Source: Isoetes taiwanensis (Eukaryota; Streptophyta; Lycopodiopsida; Isoetales; Isoetaceae). From it: a DNA stretch of 64,000 bases. The notes beneath the pieces are model-generated. The model was not told the origin of the DNA. It saw only the letters and a program-made list of their open reading frames with translations, and ran no database searches. Below, in pieces: positions 1 through 12,313 of this stretch. The stretch lies in contig JAJEKV010000234.1 in the NCBI GenBank assembly GCA_021234155.1, forward strand, positions 541,501 to 605,500, written 5' to 3'. Position 1 is the stretch's first letter. Each line of letters starts with the position of its first letter. Both the position numbers and the translations under genes were made by a program.

Positions 1-245
1 TGGGAGAGTTCTCGCCAAACCGAGAAAAATCAAGACCGCCGATGGGACATCCACGGGGCCATCAATGCGTGCCACTTTGAAAGGAAGAGGTGGGCGCCGA
101 GCAACCACATAATCATGATAGCAGGAGGGAGCCGGTGAAGTCCACCGGCATTGCGGAAGAATTGAAGTCCGGGCGTCAAGTTTGGTTTGAGCCTCATCGC
201 CAGATCAATAGCTTGCTGCGAGTTTGTTGTCCGAGATCACGGATC

Positions 246-790
246 CTATTTTCCTTTTTCAAGTAGGAGGCGTGATCGGTCCACGGACCCGCTTCGAGAA
301 GGATTGACCTGGGAGGAAGATTTCCGGTGTATTGAGACGAAGCACGGCAATCTCCGCGCCATCGAAAGTATTTTCTGCATTTTCGCACCTCCGTAGTCGT
401 GATCTTGAAGAGAGGTGATCCGAGAGGTCGGTGTAGAAAGCTGAGCCGCCAAGGAGGCAACTTGAGCATCTGGGGCTGAAAGATTTTGAACTTGAGTGCG
501 GAAGTTTTCACACGCCCGAGTACAAGGCATTGAGTTTAGCAATATCTTCATCCTTGGTACTGTCGGAGAGCAGCTTTGGACTTGTTGTGCTCCAATAGAG
601 TCCGAATTTCTGGACCGAGCTGAGCCCCTTGATCCGGGCGAGTTGGCTGACTTGAGCTTGTGTACTTGAGATCCGCATGAGCCCGTAAGAGAGCTTCATG
701 CTTGTCTTGAAGTTTGGCCTCCAAAGTTGCAACTTGGCAGCTTGCAGCTTGAAGGTCTTGGTGTACCGCATCGAGGCCTCTAGTGCTCAT
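246..790 (-). pseudogene. Coiled-coil accessory frames at the 3' side of element A
   Basis: Two overlapping minus-strand frames (790-548 and 551-246) are rich in Gln, Leu, Ala and Lys with heptad-like spacing, for example the stretch LQAASCQVATLEAKLQDKH. This suggests a coiled coil. They lie downstream of integrase in the element's own orientation, where some plant gypsy elements carry an extra ORF. No protein family is recognised. A similar coiled-coil stretch lies beside the related LTR at 14217-14824, which argues that it belongs to the element family and is not a host gene. The frame is broken and no function is proposed. Confidence 0.45.
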
Positions 791-1256
791 GGAACCCGGG
801 CCATAAGAGCGCCTTGGGATTCCTCAGAATTTAAGTGCGCAGCTTGAGCATCCCGCCGATAACGATACAACAAACCGACGAGGGTGTTGTGGTGGTGGAA
901 TTGGGTTGCCTCGGTGTGGGAGGTTTGTGAAAAATGGTGTGAAGTGGATGGTGTAGCTGAGGAAGAGACAAGGACATGAGGTGACCGTGGTCATGACCGG
1001 GGGAAGATGGGCGTGATGTGCCAACTTGGTGATTGATTTGGAAGGGAGCGCCGAAAGTGGAAGTATGAGAATTTGGTGGTGTGGGAGGGAAGTAATGACG
1101 GATGAGGGCTTGAAAGTGCCCTCCCACGTAAACTTCAGAAATGGAAGTGGTACTCAAGGCGGTCCATTTCTTGGAGAAGACAATAGAACATCATTTGGGG
1201 CCAATCTATGTGGTGCTTGGAGTGTGTAGCAAAGAAGGACCAGGTTATAGAAAGGC

Positions 1257-1798
1257 TTATTGATATGGGTGTTCTTGATAGAATACCCAAGGAATTTGGC
1301 GCCACAAAAATTTTACAAAGGTCTCATGAGGCTTGTCGATATTGGTCGACGATGGACATTGGCGTGATAAGCAGTGCACCAAACTCGCGGACATCAATAT
1401 CCCGTATAGCAGACCATGATACACACAAGGAGTGTGCAAGGGAATATGAAATACCTCGTAAATCAAGTGTTGAGTCAATGAAATAGTGGTGCCATCGACC
1501 ACAGTGGTGTACCCTTGCGGGCTGTTAACAATATTGGCGATGAACTGCTGCAACTGGGCAGGATTTGGAGCCGGAAGTTCCATTTGAGAAAATTCAGAAG
1601 TTGGTGTCGCTCAATGACGCCTTTATTGGGGCCAACAAGGGCTTCGCGGAAAGTGGGGCGCCAAGAAGGATACAGATGCAAAAGGGCCGGATCCTTGGGA
1701 GCAAAGAGTTTGAAGTGTAGAAAATCTTGGGGCAGCCATGAGAATGATTTTGCGTAACTAAGAGAGATGCCAAAGACGGAAGACGAAAAGTCGAGCAC
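1257..1798 (-). pseudogene. Unrecognised accessory reading frames of element A
   Basis: Two minus-strand frames, 1798-1475 and 1583-1257, overlap and read like a decayed protein rather than random sequence; one begins MELPAPNPAQLQQFIANIV. They sit between integrase and the coiled-coil frames. A frame of similar character occurs at 13755-14120 next to LTR B. I do not recognise the family. It may be an additional 3' ORF of this retrotransposon lineage, degraded by frameshifts. Confidence 0.35.
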
Positions 1799-2793
1799 GG
1801 AGGATGAAGGCGCAGAGGAACGAAAAGGTTTGTTTTAGGGCGCACAACTGGAGGTGAAGAGGTATGAAGAGGGCGAAACAGGAACCGTTGATGATGCCAG
1901 GTGTCAAGAGATGCGAAGAAGGTGATTGAGAGGCAAAAATTTGGCTAAGTCCCCAAAAAACGTAAGGGAGAAGCAATGGACGGTGAGGATGAGACGCGTG
2001 AAAGAAAGATCGGATGACAGATGGCAAAGGACACCCATTAATGTTCGACGGGCGTGGAAAGAAGGAATGGCATTCAATGCCGGGCAACTCAAGTGGGATA
2101 TCATTAAAAGGAATGTGTCAAGGTACCATTGCTAGATATGCGGCGGAGAACAGATTCTCCTTTAGAAACAAAACCTTGCATTGCAAACCACGTTGGCGAT
2201 TTGTGTGATTGGTCCACGCCGACAAGGAGGTCCTCGCTATTGGCTATATAAGACGAACCGAGAGAAACGAAGGCATCCGATGGGCCAAGATGGGCCGCCG
2301 GTTTGAACTTAAGATTGCACCATGCCGATTTAACCGCCGTGAGTGGATCACTTGTAAGATGAATGCTCGATCTCCGCGCCGCCACAACCGTGGCATTTCG
2401 TGATGGACGGCTGGTGTGCCGGGATGGTGAACATCCCGACCAAGACCAACGGGATGGAGGTGGTTCTGCTGTATTTGGGATCCGGAGCGTAACCTCTACC
2501 ATCTCCTCCAAGATCACCTCTGCCCAACCCGAGTAGAGGGTTTTTCCTCTTAGGACTTAGTAGATAGGGCTCGAGCCCGCTTTTTGTATATAGGGCGCGC
2601 CCATATATGAAATAGCTGGGCTGCGCCCACATTTTGTAAAAAATTCTCCACTATAATATAATTACCGCCTTTCTAGTCACTTTCTGTGGTGTTTGATTCG
2701 AACTGTCTCGTGTTGGGATGTTCACTTTACGTGTGCTGAAATGCTTTGAGACAAAAACCATTAACTAATGTAGGTAATGGAGTGCCATCTAAT
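1799..2793. other. Decayed spacer between integrase and accessory frames
   Basis: No convincing gene is seen. A 137-codon minus-strand frame spans 2104-2517 without recognisable motifs. A short hairpin (GGGATG, loop GTGAA, CATCCC) lies near 2420. The segment around 2560-2640 contains repeated GGGC-rich words. Probably non-coding sequence of element A. Confidence 0.3.
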
Positions 2794-3830
2794 TCAAATG
2801 AAGTTGGAAAACACTTGGTCTAACCACTTGAACAATTTGATAAGGGCCAAGCCAACTAAACTTGAGTTTACCCGGAAAATTTTTGTACCGGAATCATAAA
2901 GAAGAACCAAATCTCCTTGTTTGAATGTCTTTGTCTTCAAACGTTTGTCATGTAAAGATTTTTGCAATCGTTGTCCATGAAGAACACGAATATAAGCATC
3001 CCGCGGAAGTTCATCCAACTGTTCTAATTGATAGACCCGATTCTTTGAGAGCAAGCCGGTGGATTATGAGCAAGAGTGATTGAAACCGAGTGTTGGAAGA
3101 ATGAATTCAAAGGGCATGAGAGCTTTCGACCATAAACCAATTTAAAAGGAGTGTGACCCGTAGCAATCTTGAAACAAGTATTGTAGGCCCAAAGAACTCA
3201 GAGGGAAGTTTTGTCCGCCAATGCGTGCGGGAAGCGCCACAAATTTTCTTGAGAATGGTGACCGAGTTTTGTTGGTGCTTTTCGGCCAACCCATTGCCTT
3301 GAGGATAGTAAGGTGTGCTCTTGTGATGATGTATCAAGAGATAATCCGCCTCTTTGATAGTATGATTGATGAAATGAACACCACGATCATCGACCAGCTC
3401 AGGTGGGGGCAGCCAATCGCGTGATGATTTGTTGATAGAGGACTCGGGCCGTGCTTGCAGCAGTTGTTGTTCCGAAGTGCACAAGCTTCCGCCCATTTGG
3501 TGGCGTGATTCAAGGAGAACCGGGATGTATCAGCAATTTGTGTGCCGCCGAGGGTCTATAGGTCCCACAAAGTCCATTCCCCATTTTTGAAGGGAAGTGG
3601 CGGGCGACGGGCGCCAAGGGAAGAGCGCCACGTCGTGGGGCGCCCCACCCACCGGGCAAGCCACACACATGCGAGGCATGTGAGCATCTTTGAAGAGCGT
3701 GGGCCAATAATACCCTAAGAAGAAGAATTTTATGTCGTGGTGTCACCATGAAAAATGACCACCACCGAGCCCTTGATGAGCTTCTAACAATGTCCGAACT
3801 TCATGAGGGAGAACAAAGGCATCGAAGGAT
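2794..3830 (-). pseudogene. Integrase of element A, broken
   Basis: Minus-strand frames give, in order, a degraded zinc-binding head (SHASHVCGLP near 3660-3690), a catalytic-core piece at 3496-3107 with LVDDRGVHFINHTIKE and KSTPYYPQGNGLAE, and a C-terminal piece at 3054-2794 containing KTKTFKQGDLVLLYD, typical of the DNA-binding end of gypsy integrases. The second catalytic Asp (in VDDRG) and the Glu region are visible, but the frame shifts several times, so the enzyme cannot be made. In an active element it would insert the cDNA copy into the chromosome. Confidence 0.8.
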
Positions 3831-4003
3831 GGTGTCCTTACCTTTTGTAGAGATGTCCCAAGAACCATGGTGTAGTCACGGACCTCCTGAGAAATTGATG
3901 GCGACGGATTGTCGCCATGTGAGAGAGCGCCTCATCTTCGGTGGAAGAGCACCCGTGAGGAGGTATCGCTGAAAATCATGGAACCAATGTGGTGTTGCCG
4001 TGA

Positions 4004-5502
4004 CTAAAAAAAAGTTGAGCATCGTGGAAGGCGCCCCGAGACTCTCATTATGGGATCATCCGTGGATGCGTGAAAGATAATCCGAACAACATGAGATTTG
4101 CCAGCTTTATGAACGATTTCAAAAGGAGCAAATTCTTGGAGAAGAAGGACCCAACGAGCAATGCGAATTCGCGGGCGGATTTGTTGATCAAATAGAGAAG
4201 TGCTTGGTGGTCCACAAAGAACTTGATTTGACTGCCCAAAAGGTAATGACGGGAAGCGTTGGACACGTAAAATGAGACCCAAAGCTTCACGCCCAGGGGT
4301 AATAGTTGGGCGCCAAAGAATTGAGTTTTCTACCGGCATAGCGATTTGGTTTATCGCAGCGATCATATTCTTGAGAAAGAAACGGCCCAATAGCAAACGC
4401 CGAGACATCGACATGAACGTGAAAGGGCTTGTCCCATTGAGGAGGAACAAGTACCAGGTGCCCGAGTAAGCAAAAGCTTCACTGTTGAAGGCGGCTTCCA
4501 CCGGGAATTCCAAGCCCGTGTGGATTCGCCACCCGTGAGTTTATGAATGGGACTGCAATGGCTGCCAGTCCGTGTATGAAGGTGGAGTAATAATTGACCT
4601 TTCCTAGGAAAGAGCGTGTCTCTTTGATATTACCGGTGCTTGAGCTTTTAGCACACAACCGATTTTGGCAGATCGGTGGTGATTCCTGCTTGGTCGACAA
4701 CATGGCCTAAATGTAACACCAGTGACGCAAAAGGTGCATTTCTCGTGATTGAGACTAATGCCGGACTCATCACATTCACGAAAAGACGAAGTTCCAATTT
4801 ATCCAAATGGTCAGCCATGGAACCCAGGGGCGAGAAGTCATCTTGAAAAATTTGCAAGAAGGGATTTTCCTTCATGAAATCATGAAAAACGGAGAGCATG
4901 ATGTTGAAATGTTGAAGGAGAGTTGGATAATCCAAAAAGGAACCACCTTGTAGGCAAAAAGTGCCACGGGTGGTGAAAGTGGTCTTGAGTTGATCAGATT
5001 CTTTGATGGAGATCTGATTGTAGCCAGAGAAACCATCCATAAAGGAGTACATCTCATGTCCAAAACCACTTCTTCGTAACTTGGTCTGTGAAGGGAAGTG
5101 GAAAATGATCACGCCCGTGGCCCGATTGAGTTCCAGATAGTCTACAGGGACGCGGATCTTACCATTGTGCTTAAGGGCAATGGCGATAGGGCTCACCCAT
5201 TGAGAATGTTTGACCTCATAGATCAAACTCCGGCAAAGGAGTTTGTCAATTTCGGCTTGACGCCAGCGATCCACGGTAATTAGGGTTGAGCCCCTCAGAT
5301 CGTCGCTGCTAATCGGTCGTTGCATCGATTTGGTAGGAATGGTGAGTTCCCCAAGCTTTTGTTGATTCCCCTTGGATCTTTGTAACTCCGTGCTTAAAAA
5401 TGTGTTTGAATTTTTTGAGCAAATTGCGGACGGCCTATTACGATAAGGAGCCAGGAAGGTTTGCAGCAATACGGGGACGGGTTGATTGTTGCCAACATCC
5501 AC
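4004..5502 (-). pseudogene. Reverse transcriptase and RNase H of element A, broken
   Basis: The 284-codon frame 5502-4648 contains successive RT motifs: LIYEVKHSQWVSPI, a KIRVPVDYLELN block, YSFMDGFSGYNQI (catalytic Asp of motif A) and FQDDFS (paired Asp motif near 4837-4842). RNase H follows leftwards in frames 4703-4479 and 4513-4004, with DHQALLYLINK and ARWVLLLQEFAPFEIVHKAGKSH. The family copies element RNA into DNA in cytoplasmic particles. Frame changes at about 4650-4480 and inside RNase H make it non-functional. The same blocks, better preserved in part, appear in element C at 26480-27884. Confidence 0.85.
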
Positions 5503-5769
5503 AATTCGACTTGAGTCCGAATATGGGGTATGACTTGATTATCTGGACAATGTGTGCGAGGAGGTTGGAGCATAACCGGATCGCGTGGCACTTTGCGTGG
5601 TAAAAAAGAGATTGCTTTCGGTGTCATCTAGCGTTGGTTGCTTCATGACGGGCGTGTACATCGCAGGAGTTGCTGGAGGTCCGTGATCTGAAAAGTGATC
5701 AACGCGTTGGATTCGATTGCAAGGAGCCGGTAGGGTCAAGCAAGGCAGCCCCACCGGTCCCGATCAAAG

Positions 5770-6620
5770 TCATTTCTCCCCAAGGATCAAAGATATTGGG
5801 TAGGATGACAGAGAGGCGACGCTGCTAGGTAGCCCTGAACTTGATAAATATTCTCGAGCGCCTTCGTAATCGATTAATCCGAGAGAGGGTTCCGCATTGT
5901 CAACGGAAATGATCCGCCCGCTTTGCAAGTCCATTGTGGCATTGAGATGACCATCTGTGATGACTAAGCGTCCGTGGGCCCAAGAATGGATACTCTTTGC
6001 CCGGCGGAGAAAGGGTCTTCCCACCAGCATTTCATAGTCACCGGATCTTCACCGCCTTTCCAAACTCCAAATTCCATGGGAAAGCGGAGATCACCAATGT
6101 TGATGTGTAGAATAGGTGTGACGCCTTGAGGTCTCGTGATATGGCCATTAGCCAATTTGATGTCATATGGGGCACGAAAGAGTTGTGTGATGCCCATTTG
6201 TTTGCGGAGTTTGTCCGGTGATGAGATTGATCGCACTACCTCCATCGATTTGAACATGGTTGACTTTCGATTTCCCACCGTTGCATGGACCGTGGGTGTA
6301 GAGGTAGCCTGGCCCCAACTAAAACAGGTTGGGAGTGGTAACCGGTCCTGAGAGCAGGACGAGAAGTTTTAAAATGGTTGCCAAGCTTAAAGGAATTTTG
6401 ATCTTGGCAAGCTCCTCTTGGAGTTCGAGAGGTACATGAGAAAAAAGGATCGGGCCTGGTTCCACTGGTGCGGGGAGTGCGTGGCGGGAAGCAAAGAATT
6501 TTTGAGTAAGTCAACCCGGGCTGCAATATTGGGATATGTCGAGAGCGTGGAGGTTGAGATGTTGAAGGTGGATCGTGTCTTTGTTGAGCTCGAGTGGTGG
6601 CATGAACATTTGCCAATGTG
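5770..6620 (-). pseudogene. Protease and protease-RT linker of element A, broken
   Basis: A minus-strand frame encodes the retropepsin motif IDGGSAINLI (Asp-Gly-Gly-Ser at 6235-6246), and is followed in another frame by QLFRAPYDIKLANGHITRP and LGDLRFPMEFGVWKGGEDP-like sequence. The Asp-Gly-Gly triad in place of Asp-Ser/Thr-Gly is usual in Tat-type elements. Downstream frame 6030-5770 starts MLVGRPFLRRAKSIHSW, a conserved part of this family also present in element C. The family role is cleavage of the Gag-Pol polyprotein. Frameshifts separate the blocks. Confidence 0.7.
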
Positions 6621-6689
6621 CGGCCTTCACCGCTTGCATGAGATTCAAAATGCTTTGGCGAACTTTGGGCATGACATTTGGCATGAGCT

Positions 6690-8605
6690 TTTCTAAGTCA
6701 GTGCAAAGTGAACCTTTTTTCGCCCTCATGAGGAAGGGTGTCAACCGCAGCGCGGGTGCGTGTCCTTCGAATAATAGTCAAGGGGCGTGATGCCTTGGTC
6801 GGCGGCGTGAAACTAGACCAACCCAATTTGACTACTGTCACGGGAGGATTAAGTGCCGAAAAATTTCCTCTTGGGCTTGTTGATCCAGTGAGGTTGATTT
6901 CTTTGGAGCTGGTTGATAGCGTGATTGCTTGAGGCGCCTTGGGGGCTTCTTGAGAACTGGTGTGGGCCTTGTTTGCCATTAGCAAGCCGAGTTGGTAAGC
7001 CGTGGAGGCGGACCGATGTGGTCTGATTTGTGCCGGAAAATTTGGACCTGAACTTGTGGAAGTTGAGGGCACGCCGTGGTGGTATGACCCCATTCTTGAC
7101 AAAGGATAGCACCGAGCTTTAGAAGGATCAAAGGAGGACGTTGGTTGGATCCCCGTGGTTGGTCCATTCTGTCGATAGAGTTGCGTGGGCCGCACTCAAG
7201 AGGTGGCTGGCGATAGTGCGTTTGGGACCGAGGGTGTGGTTTGTACTTGATAAACCATTTTGTTGCTTGAACGGTGTGGGATGAGTGCGAGTGCACTCTT
7301 CCGCGGGCATGATTGCACATGTTGCATCGCTTGCAATGAGGCGGGCCATTGGTGGAGTTGCACTCATTGGCCAAATGGCCTTGATATTTGCAAATATGGC
7401 ACCGTGATTTGACCTGCTACCGTGGATTAGCGTGTTGAATTTGAAGCACCGTTTGTGGAACCATGACGGGTGGAATGAGCGGGAGCTCTTGAAGAGCCAC
7501 GGAGGAAACATTGATCGAGTGATTGACAAGGTCGATAGCCCGCCCAAAGTTTTTGGATGCAAGGTATTCATCATGAGTCGAATAAGGAGGAAGTCCTTGG
7601 AGAAACCAGACCAAAACCGCTCTGGTAGGGTACTCCTTGAGCTTACCGAAAGAGAATGTGAAGTCGATCCATAAAATCCGAGGCGGCACTGCAGAGTAGG
7701 CTCTTGTTGAAGTTCATTGAGTTGCTTGAGATGAAGTTGATCATCATCCGTGGTCCCGTAATGAGACGTAAAAGCAAAGGCGCATTTCGGACCGATCTTG
7801 TTTCCAATGGCTTTTGTTGGACATGAGCCATTGATGAGGAGAGCCACGCAAAGGTGGTGGAAAAGATGTGAAATTTCAGTTGAGGTTGCGGCGTGCCCAT
7901 TTAGGACAGCTAGAGCCTCAAATTCTTCCATGTGGGCCTGAGCACTTTGGTCTAACGGTTTGCCTTCGTGTTGCCAAAGGTGGGATAAGCCGGGTTTAGT
8001 CCGAAAGGTAGATGTGAAAGTCTTTGGTCTGGGACAGAAACAGGATAGTGAGGATATTGAGGTTGAGGTGGATTTGGCATTGTGGCCCGACCGGACCACG
8101 ATGAAGGGGTGATCAGCGGGTTGAGAAACCGGGTAGCCGGAGCATTGGTTTTGAGATCCGTAAGGTTGTAAACAGGAAGAGCAAAGTGGGGAAACGTAGG
8201 GGAAAGGATATTCCGGGCAAAGCATAAAGGAGACATGTGGATAGCCGTGCCCACCCGGGGAGATGATGGTTCGAAGGAAGTGGCGTATGGCCCGAAGAAT
8301 GATGGATGTAGGCATGTTCGGGGGTATGAAAGTACGGTTGAGAAGGTTGAGCCGGATAAGGCCCCACGATAATGATGAGGGGACCGAGGTTGTGAGCAAT
8401 GTTTGCACGCTTGGGGCGGGAACTGGGGCCAGACCGGACCACGAGGGGTGGGTGGTGCTGACCGAGCCCTAGACCGAAGATGGCCTCCCTCTATGTCATA
8501 AGCAGATCCATACATGTCGCGAACAGTTTCCCGACGCTGATGGCGCTCCAAGCGAGATGCCGTCTGAGAAAGGAGTTCTTCTGGCGTGAAATTGCGGGAT
8601 GACAT
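6690..8605 (-). pseudogene. Gag of element A, broken
   Basis: The likely start is the ATG at 8605-8603 (MSSRNFTPEELLSQTASRL), just inside the LTR. The sequence then runs through three frames. A capsid-like block with LKEYPTRAVLVWFLQGLPP lies at about 7689-7417. Cys/His-rich segments follow: CNSTNGPPHCKRCNMCNHA near 7370-7300 and CQEWGHTTTACPQLPQ near 7100-7060. The Pro- and Arg-rich start and several zinc-binding segments fit nucleic-acid-binding Gag. Frameshifts near 7950, 7650 and 7300 make it a pseudogene. Gag of element C (29131-30500) aligns with it throughout. Confidence 0.75.
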
Positions 8606-8697
8606 GTAAGCGAGAAAGAAAGTAGGAGAAAATCGGACCCGGCAATGGCCGGTGTTTGGGATCCGGGTTGGGGAACTCCCTGGAAGACTTGACCCTC

Positions 8698-9235
8698 TGT
8701 GAGGACCCGTGGATCTAACAGAGAGTCCGGGGACTATGTCACGCTGGGATTTCTTTGAAAAGAGAAGAAAAAGAAGAGAACAGAACAAATGAAAGAAAGA
8801 TGATAAGCTTCCTTGATATCAATGATGAAAATACATGAGCTCTCGCAATAGAGAGAAAACTGAAAGGAGACAAGACTCAAAACTCATCTAAAAACTTATG
8901 AGCTAACTCTACTCATATATATAGTACAATGGCCTTGGGCCCAATATAGACACTCGACCGATCGGTGCCGACTCACGGAAGGAGGCCCGATTCTGAGGAA
9001 TGTTGGCGGTGCCTCTTGAAGTGCCTAGAATCACGCCGACGCCGACGAGGCGGTGACGTGGGCCGTCCACTTGTCCGAAAGGCCTCTTGTTGACCGCCAA
9101 AGGCTTTGAACGCGTGGGCTGCTTAGTCTTCGTGGAGGCTTGGATGTCCGACCCGTGGTTGACTGAGGATCTTTGAGCTTGACCTGGTCTGACGTATGCA
9201 TGAATAGTCCTGTACCAGGAGGCACAGGACTAACA
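8698..9235 (-). repeat. 5' LTR of element A
   Basis: About 538 bp with minus-strand ends TGTTAGTCC...CCTCACA (TG...CA). It matches a second LTR at 12314-12865 in the same orientation, including the shared block around 8920-8945 with a TATATATA stretch (a likely TATA box on the minus strand) and the words CCTTGGGCCCAA. Gag starts about 90 bp to its left. I could not match the adjoining primer-binding region to a tRNA; it is not the initiator-Met site. Confidence 0.8.
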
Positions 9236-9917
9236 GGTTTATTGTTCATTTACCTCTGCTGCTTCGGTTTACAGAGTTAGCTTCCGTTTACCAATGTTTC
9301 CGTGTAGTCATTCACCTCAGTGCAGATGTTCTGGATTTTGTATCAGATCTTTGAAGTGATATCAGATTTTTTTGAATCAAACTCTTGTAAAACCTTTGTA
9401 ATGTTTTCTCTGAATGGAGTAATGCATGTTTTCTCACTATGGAAATGAAATTCTTACCTCATTGTAGTAAAGAAAAAGAATGCAGATACAAACTGAAATT
9501 TGAAGTTAAAGAACTGTAGAATCTAACATTCTTTGAATAAGCTCTTCAGAATGAGAAATTCCTGGAAAGAATGTGCTCCATGTGGCACATAGAGATTGGC
9601 GGATGGGGCAGAAAATGCCCCACCCAATTTTTACGGTTAATTAGGAGTCAAGAGAGAAGCAAATTGGTGCTTTTTATTTATTTTGCTCTTTTGTCATGCA
9701 TATAGCCAAATACAAAAGTGAAGCAGTCTAGTCTAGTTGTTGGATTTGGGTGGTTACGAACATATATTTTGCCATGTGCTAATATAAGGTAAAAGTTGCA
9801 TCATTCAAAAGAGGCAATAATGATTTGGTGGCACAAGAAATGGGAGATCCACCTCAACCCTTCTTCCAAAAAAGTCAATATAAAATGGATAAGGTCTTTT
9901 GGTTGGCCCAAATTTGT
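9236..9917. other. Intergenic sequence between element A and an L1 fragment
   Basis: No gene or known repeat is recognised in these 680 bases. A perfect small hairpin lies at 9605-9621 (GGGGCA, 5-nt loop, TGCCCC). Confidence 0.4.
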
Positions 9918-12313
9918 TTTTAGGATGCGGGCCTTTATTATTCATAGAAAGTTACAAACAGAGTACAACATGGACTAAAAACTTTGTGGAGAAAGTGTCC
10001 ACTTGAGCAAATCGACCCCACCCGAATGTGAAGGTAATGCTCCCAAATACGACTCTTCACTTCATTAGCTATTGATGGAGCGCCTGGATGCTTTAACAAT
10101 TCGTTGTTGGGCCTCGACAAGGACCTGTGCATCAGAACAAACATGACCTTTGAATATGAGCTTCCAAATGCATAACCCTCATTTGCATCCTACAGTATCA
10201 CTCCTCACTCCAAGGCGATTTTCCTGCTCACAGAGGCGCTTATATATCTGTTTGTCGAACACATCCACATCAGCATCATGGCCACTTCTTCATTCAGGCG
10301 ATGGTACAACGCCACTACTCATGTGGCAGAGACCAACATCAACTCTGTCTTTGCTTCTAGAAAGAAATTGATGTAGATGCCACCATAAATGCCACGCCAT
10401 ACTACTAGGAGATCATGCAAGAGTTCCAAGCTAAGATAGGTTCTTCCTTGGTAGAGCTCCCCCCATGCATAGGGTACTTCACGCCTAGGACAGCGCACGA
10501 AGAATNATGCACGAGATCGAACATGAATGACCACTCATCATTTCCACTTTAGCAAAACAAGATGGTCTTGTTTCAATTGCTAACCTAAAGGCTGAAGAAG
10601 TTGCATCAGAAGAGGTAGTTGCAGAGCACTTGATACAATCTAAAATAGATGAGAATGCGGAGACCATAGATCAAGTTAGTATGAAGCAAAGAACTGAGGT
10701 CCATGCAGAAGCCAGATGAAAAGTTCCTTTTCGCCAAATTTTTCCAGCCAGTTGGGTAGACTGTTAATAACATCTACTGGCTAGTCAAATTGTAGTGGAA
10801 AAGGCCTTGCGGCCACATCCAAACATGCCTGACATGTTGACACAGGAAGAAGCAATGCTCAATTATCTCGTCCCTCTCTGCACATAAGGATAAAGTGCAG
10901 ACACATCTGGATGAAATCTATGCACCACAACATTAATGCGCACATAGCGATAAATGATTTGCCACCACAAAACAGATGCTTTGGGATGGAGCAATTTATT
11001 CCATACCCATTTCTATACTGCTTTCTAACAGTCCCTAGGGATGACCAAAGGCCACTTTGCTGAAGGAGACATGTCTTCAGCAGCAAGAAGATCTTATACA
11101 TGGAGTTCATCAACTTATCTGCTTTGACAAACTCATGTACCACCCAAAGCTGGAGGCATCCACTTGTGCTATTGGAGGCAGAACTGAAGACACCTTCTGC
11201 CAAATAGCTCAATCCTGCCTTAAAAGGAAGAACTTAGCTCTAAGCTGTTCCTAGGTTAGCAAACCGCATTTGCTTATTATACCAATCAGATATCATGTGC
11301 ACACCTGCCAATTTCCATCAACGTTGCGTCAATGGATGGATCGAAGATACTAGAGGACCGCCATCTAAAGGAATCTACCAACAGCTCATAGTAGTGCTAA
11401 TATATGCAAGATGGTGAAAATGGAATGGAGATCGTACAATCTCCATACAATAATCAATCCTCTGAGAAATGGAGAAGCATTAATGTATGCTATTAGTGGG
11501 TAAAACAGACCTAAGGTAGAAGTGGCCTAACAGATGGAGATCCAAAAGAGATGCACATTTGCAAAGACTGCTACACAAGGCGGAAGCCTGGGGACTCGTC
11601 TACATTATTTAAAATTCTCCAAATAAACTTAGAAAACATCTCTGCATCATAAAATTGATCATCCCAAGGCCGCTAAAATGCTTTGGCAACATGCACTTTG
11701 TCCAACTGACTTTGACATCAGCGCCCTCCTCTGTTCCCCCGCAAATGAAGTTCCCGACAATCGTGATAATGAGTTGGACTTTTGACTATGGAGCCAACAT
11801 GAATGAGGCCATACATTGGTGTTACTCAAAATTGACTTAATCACAACAATTTGTCCCACATGGAGAGCTTAGCTATGGACCACCAAAAAATGTGCTTTTC
11901 CAAGCCCTTAATTGCTGCCTTCCACACATCTCCAGATGAACACTACAGGAATACCAAGAATTTTGGTTGCTCTATAATGGGGAAGAACCTTCCATGGAAC
12001 ACATGGTGGAATTGGAGAGTCCAATGCCCATTGTGTTGTACACTTCTGCGAACCAACAAAACTACCAGATGCCAGGGAAAAGACAGGAAATGGATTCTGC
12101 AAATTTTGCTCATCTGCCCTGAAGAAAAGGAAAGTGTCATCCACATAGTGATTACAAATCTCATGTGATCCATGGTTCATAGGAAGTCCATGCAAGATGC
12201 ATTCCTGAGCAGCAAGAGAGAAGACTTGGGCAATAACTTCTGCCACAACTCTAAATAACATTGGATCCAGTTGTTTAGGGTCTGAGTTTAGGATCGTCTG
12301 CAAGACAGCCCTC
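9918..12313 (-). pseudogene. L1-type LINE ORF2 fragment, heavily decayed
   Basis: On the minus strand, frame 12333-11908 contains the RT segment LDPMLFRVVAEVIAQVF followed by CNHYVDDTFLFF, the Tyr-x-Asp-Asp catalytic motif. Frame 11859-11659 continues with IVVIKSILSNTNVWPHSC, a region typical of plant L1 ORF2 after the thumb. Frames to about 9940 hold the degraded zinc-finger tail. The 3' end near 9918-9960 has an AATAAA-like word and a short A-rich end. The 5' side is cut by the LTR beginning at 12314. There are many stops and frameshifts, and one ambiguous base (n) at 10506. Confidence 0.65.

Larger units (their letters stand above)
1..9235 (-). mobile_element. Tat-like Ty3/gypsy LTR retrotransposon A (left end outside window)
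   Basis: Read on the minus strand, the order is LTR (8698-9235), gag, protease, RT, RNase H, integrase, then decayed accessory frames, which is the Ty3/gypsy order. The integrase carries the STPYYPQGNG signature and the protease has DGG rather than DTG or DSG; both are familiar from the plant non-chromovirus Tat group, so the lineage call is an inference from motifs. Every coding domain is broken by frameshifts or stops, so this is a dead copy. The second LTR is not seen and should lie left of position 1. The same family recurs at 25431-30520 in the same orientation. Confidence 0.85.

Noticed and set aside
7128-8408. The 426-codon minus-strand frame as the real Gag of element A
   Set aside because: Over most of its length the recognisable Gag blocks lie in other frames; the long openness is mainly a shadow of Pro/Ser-rich composition.
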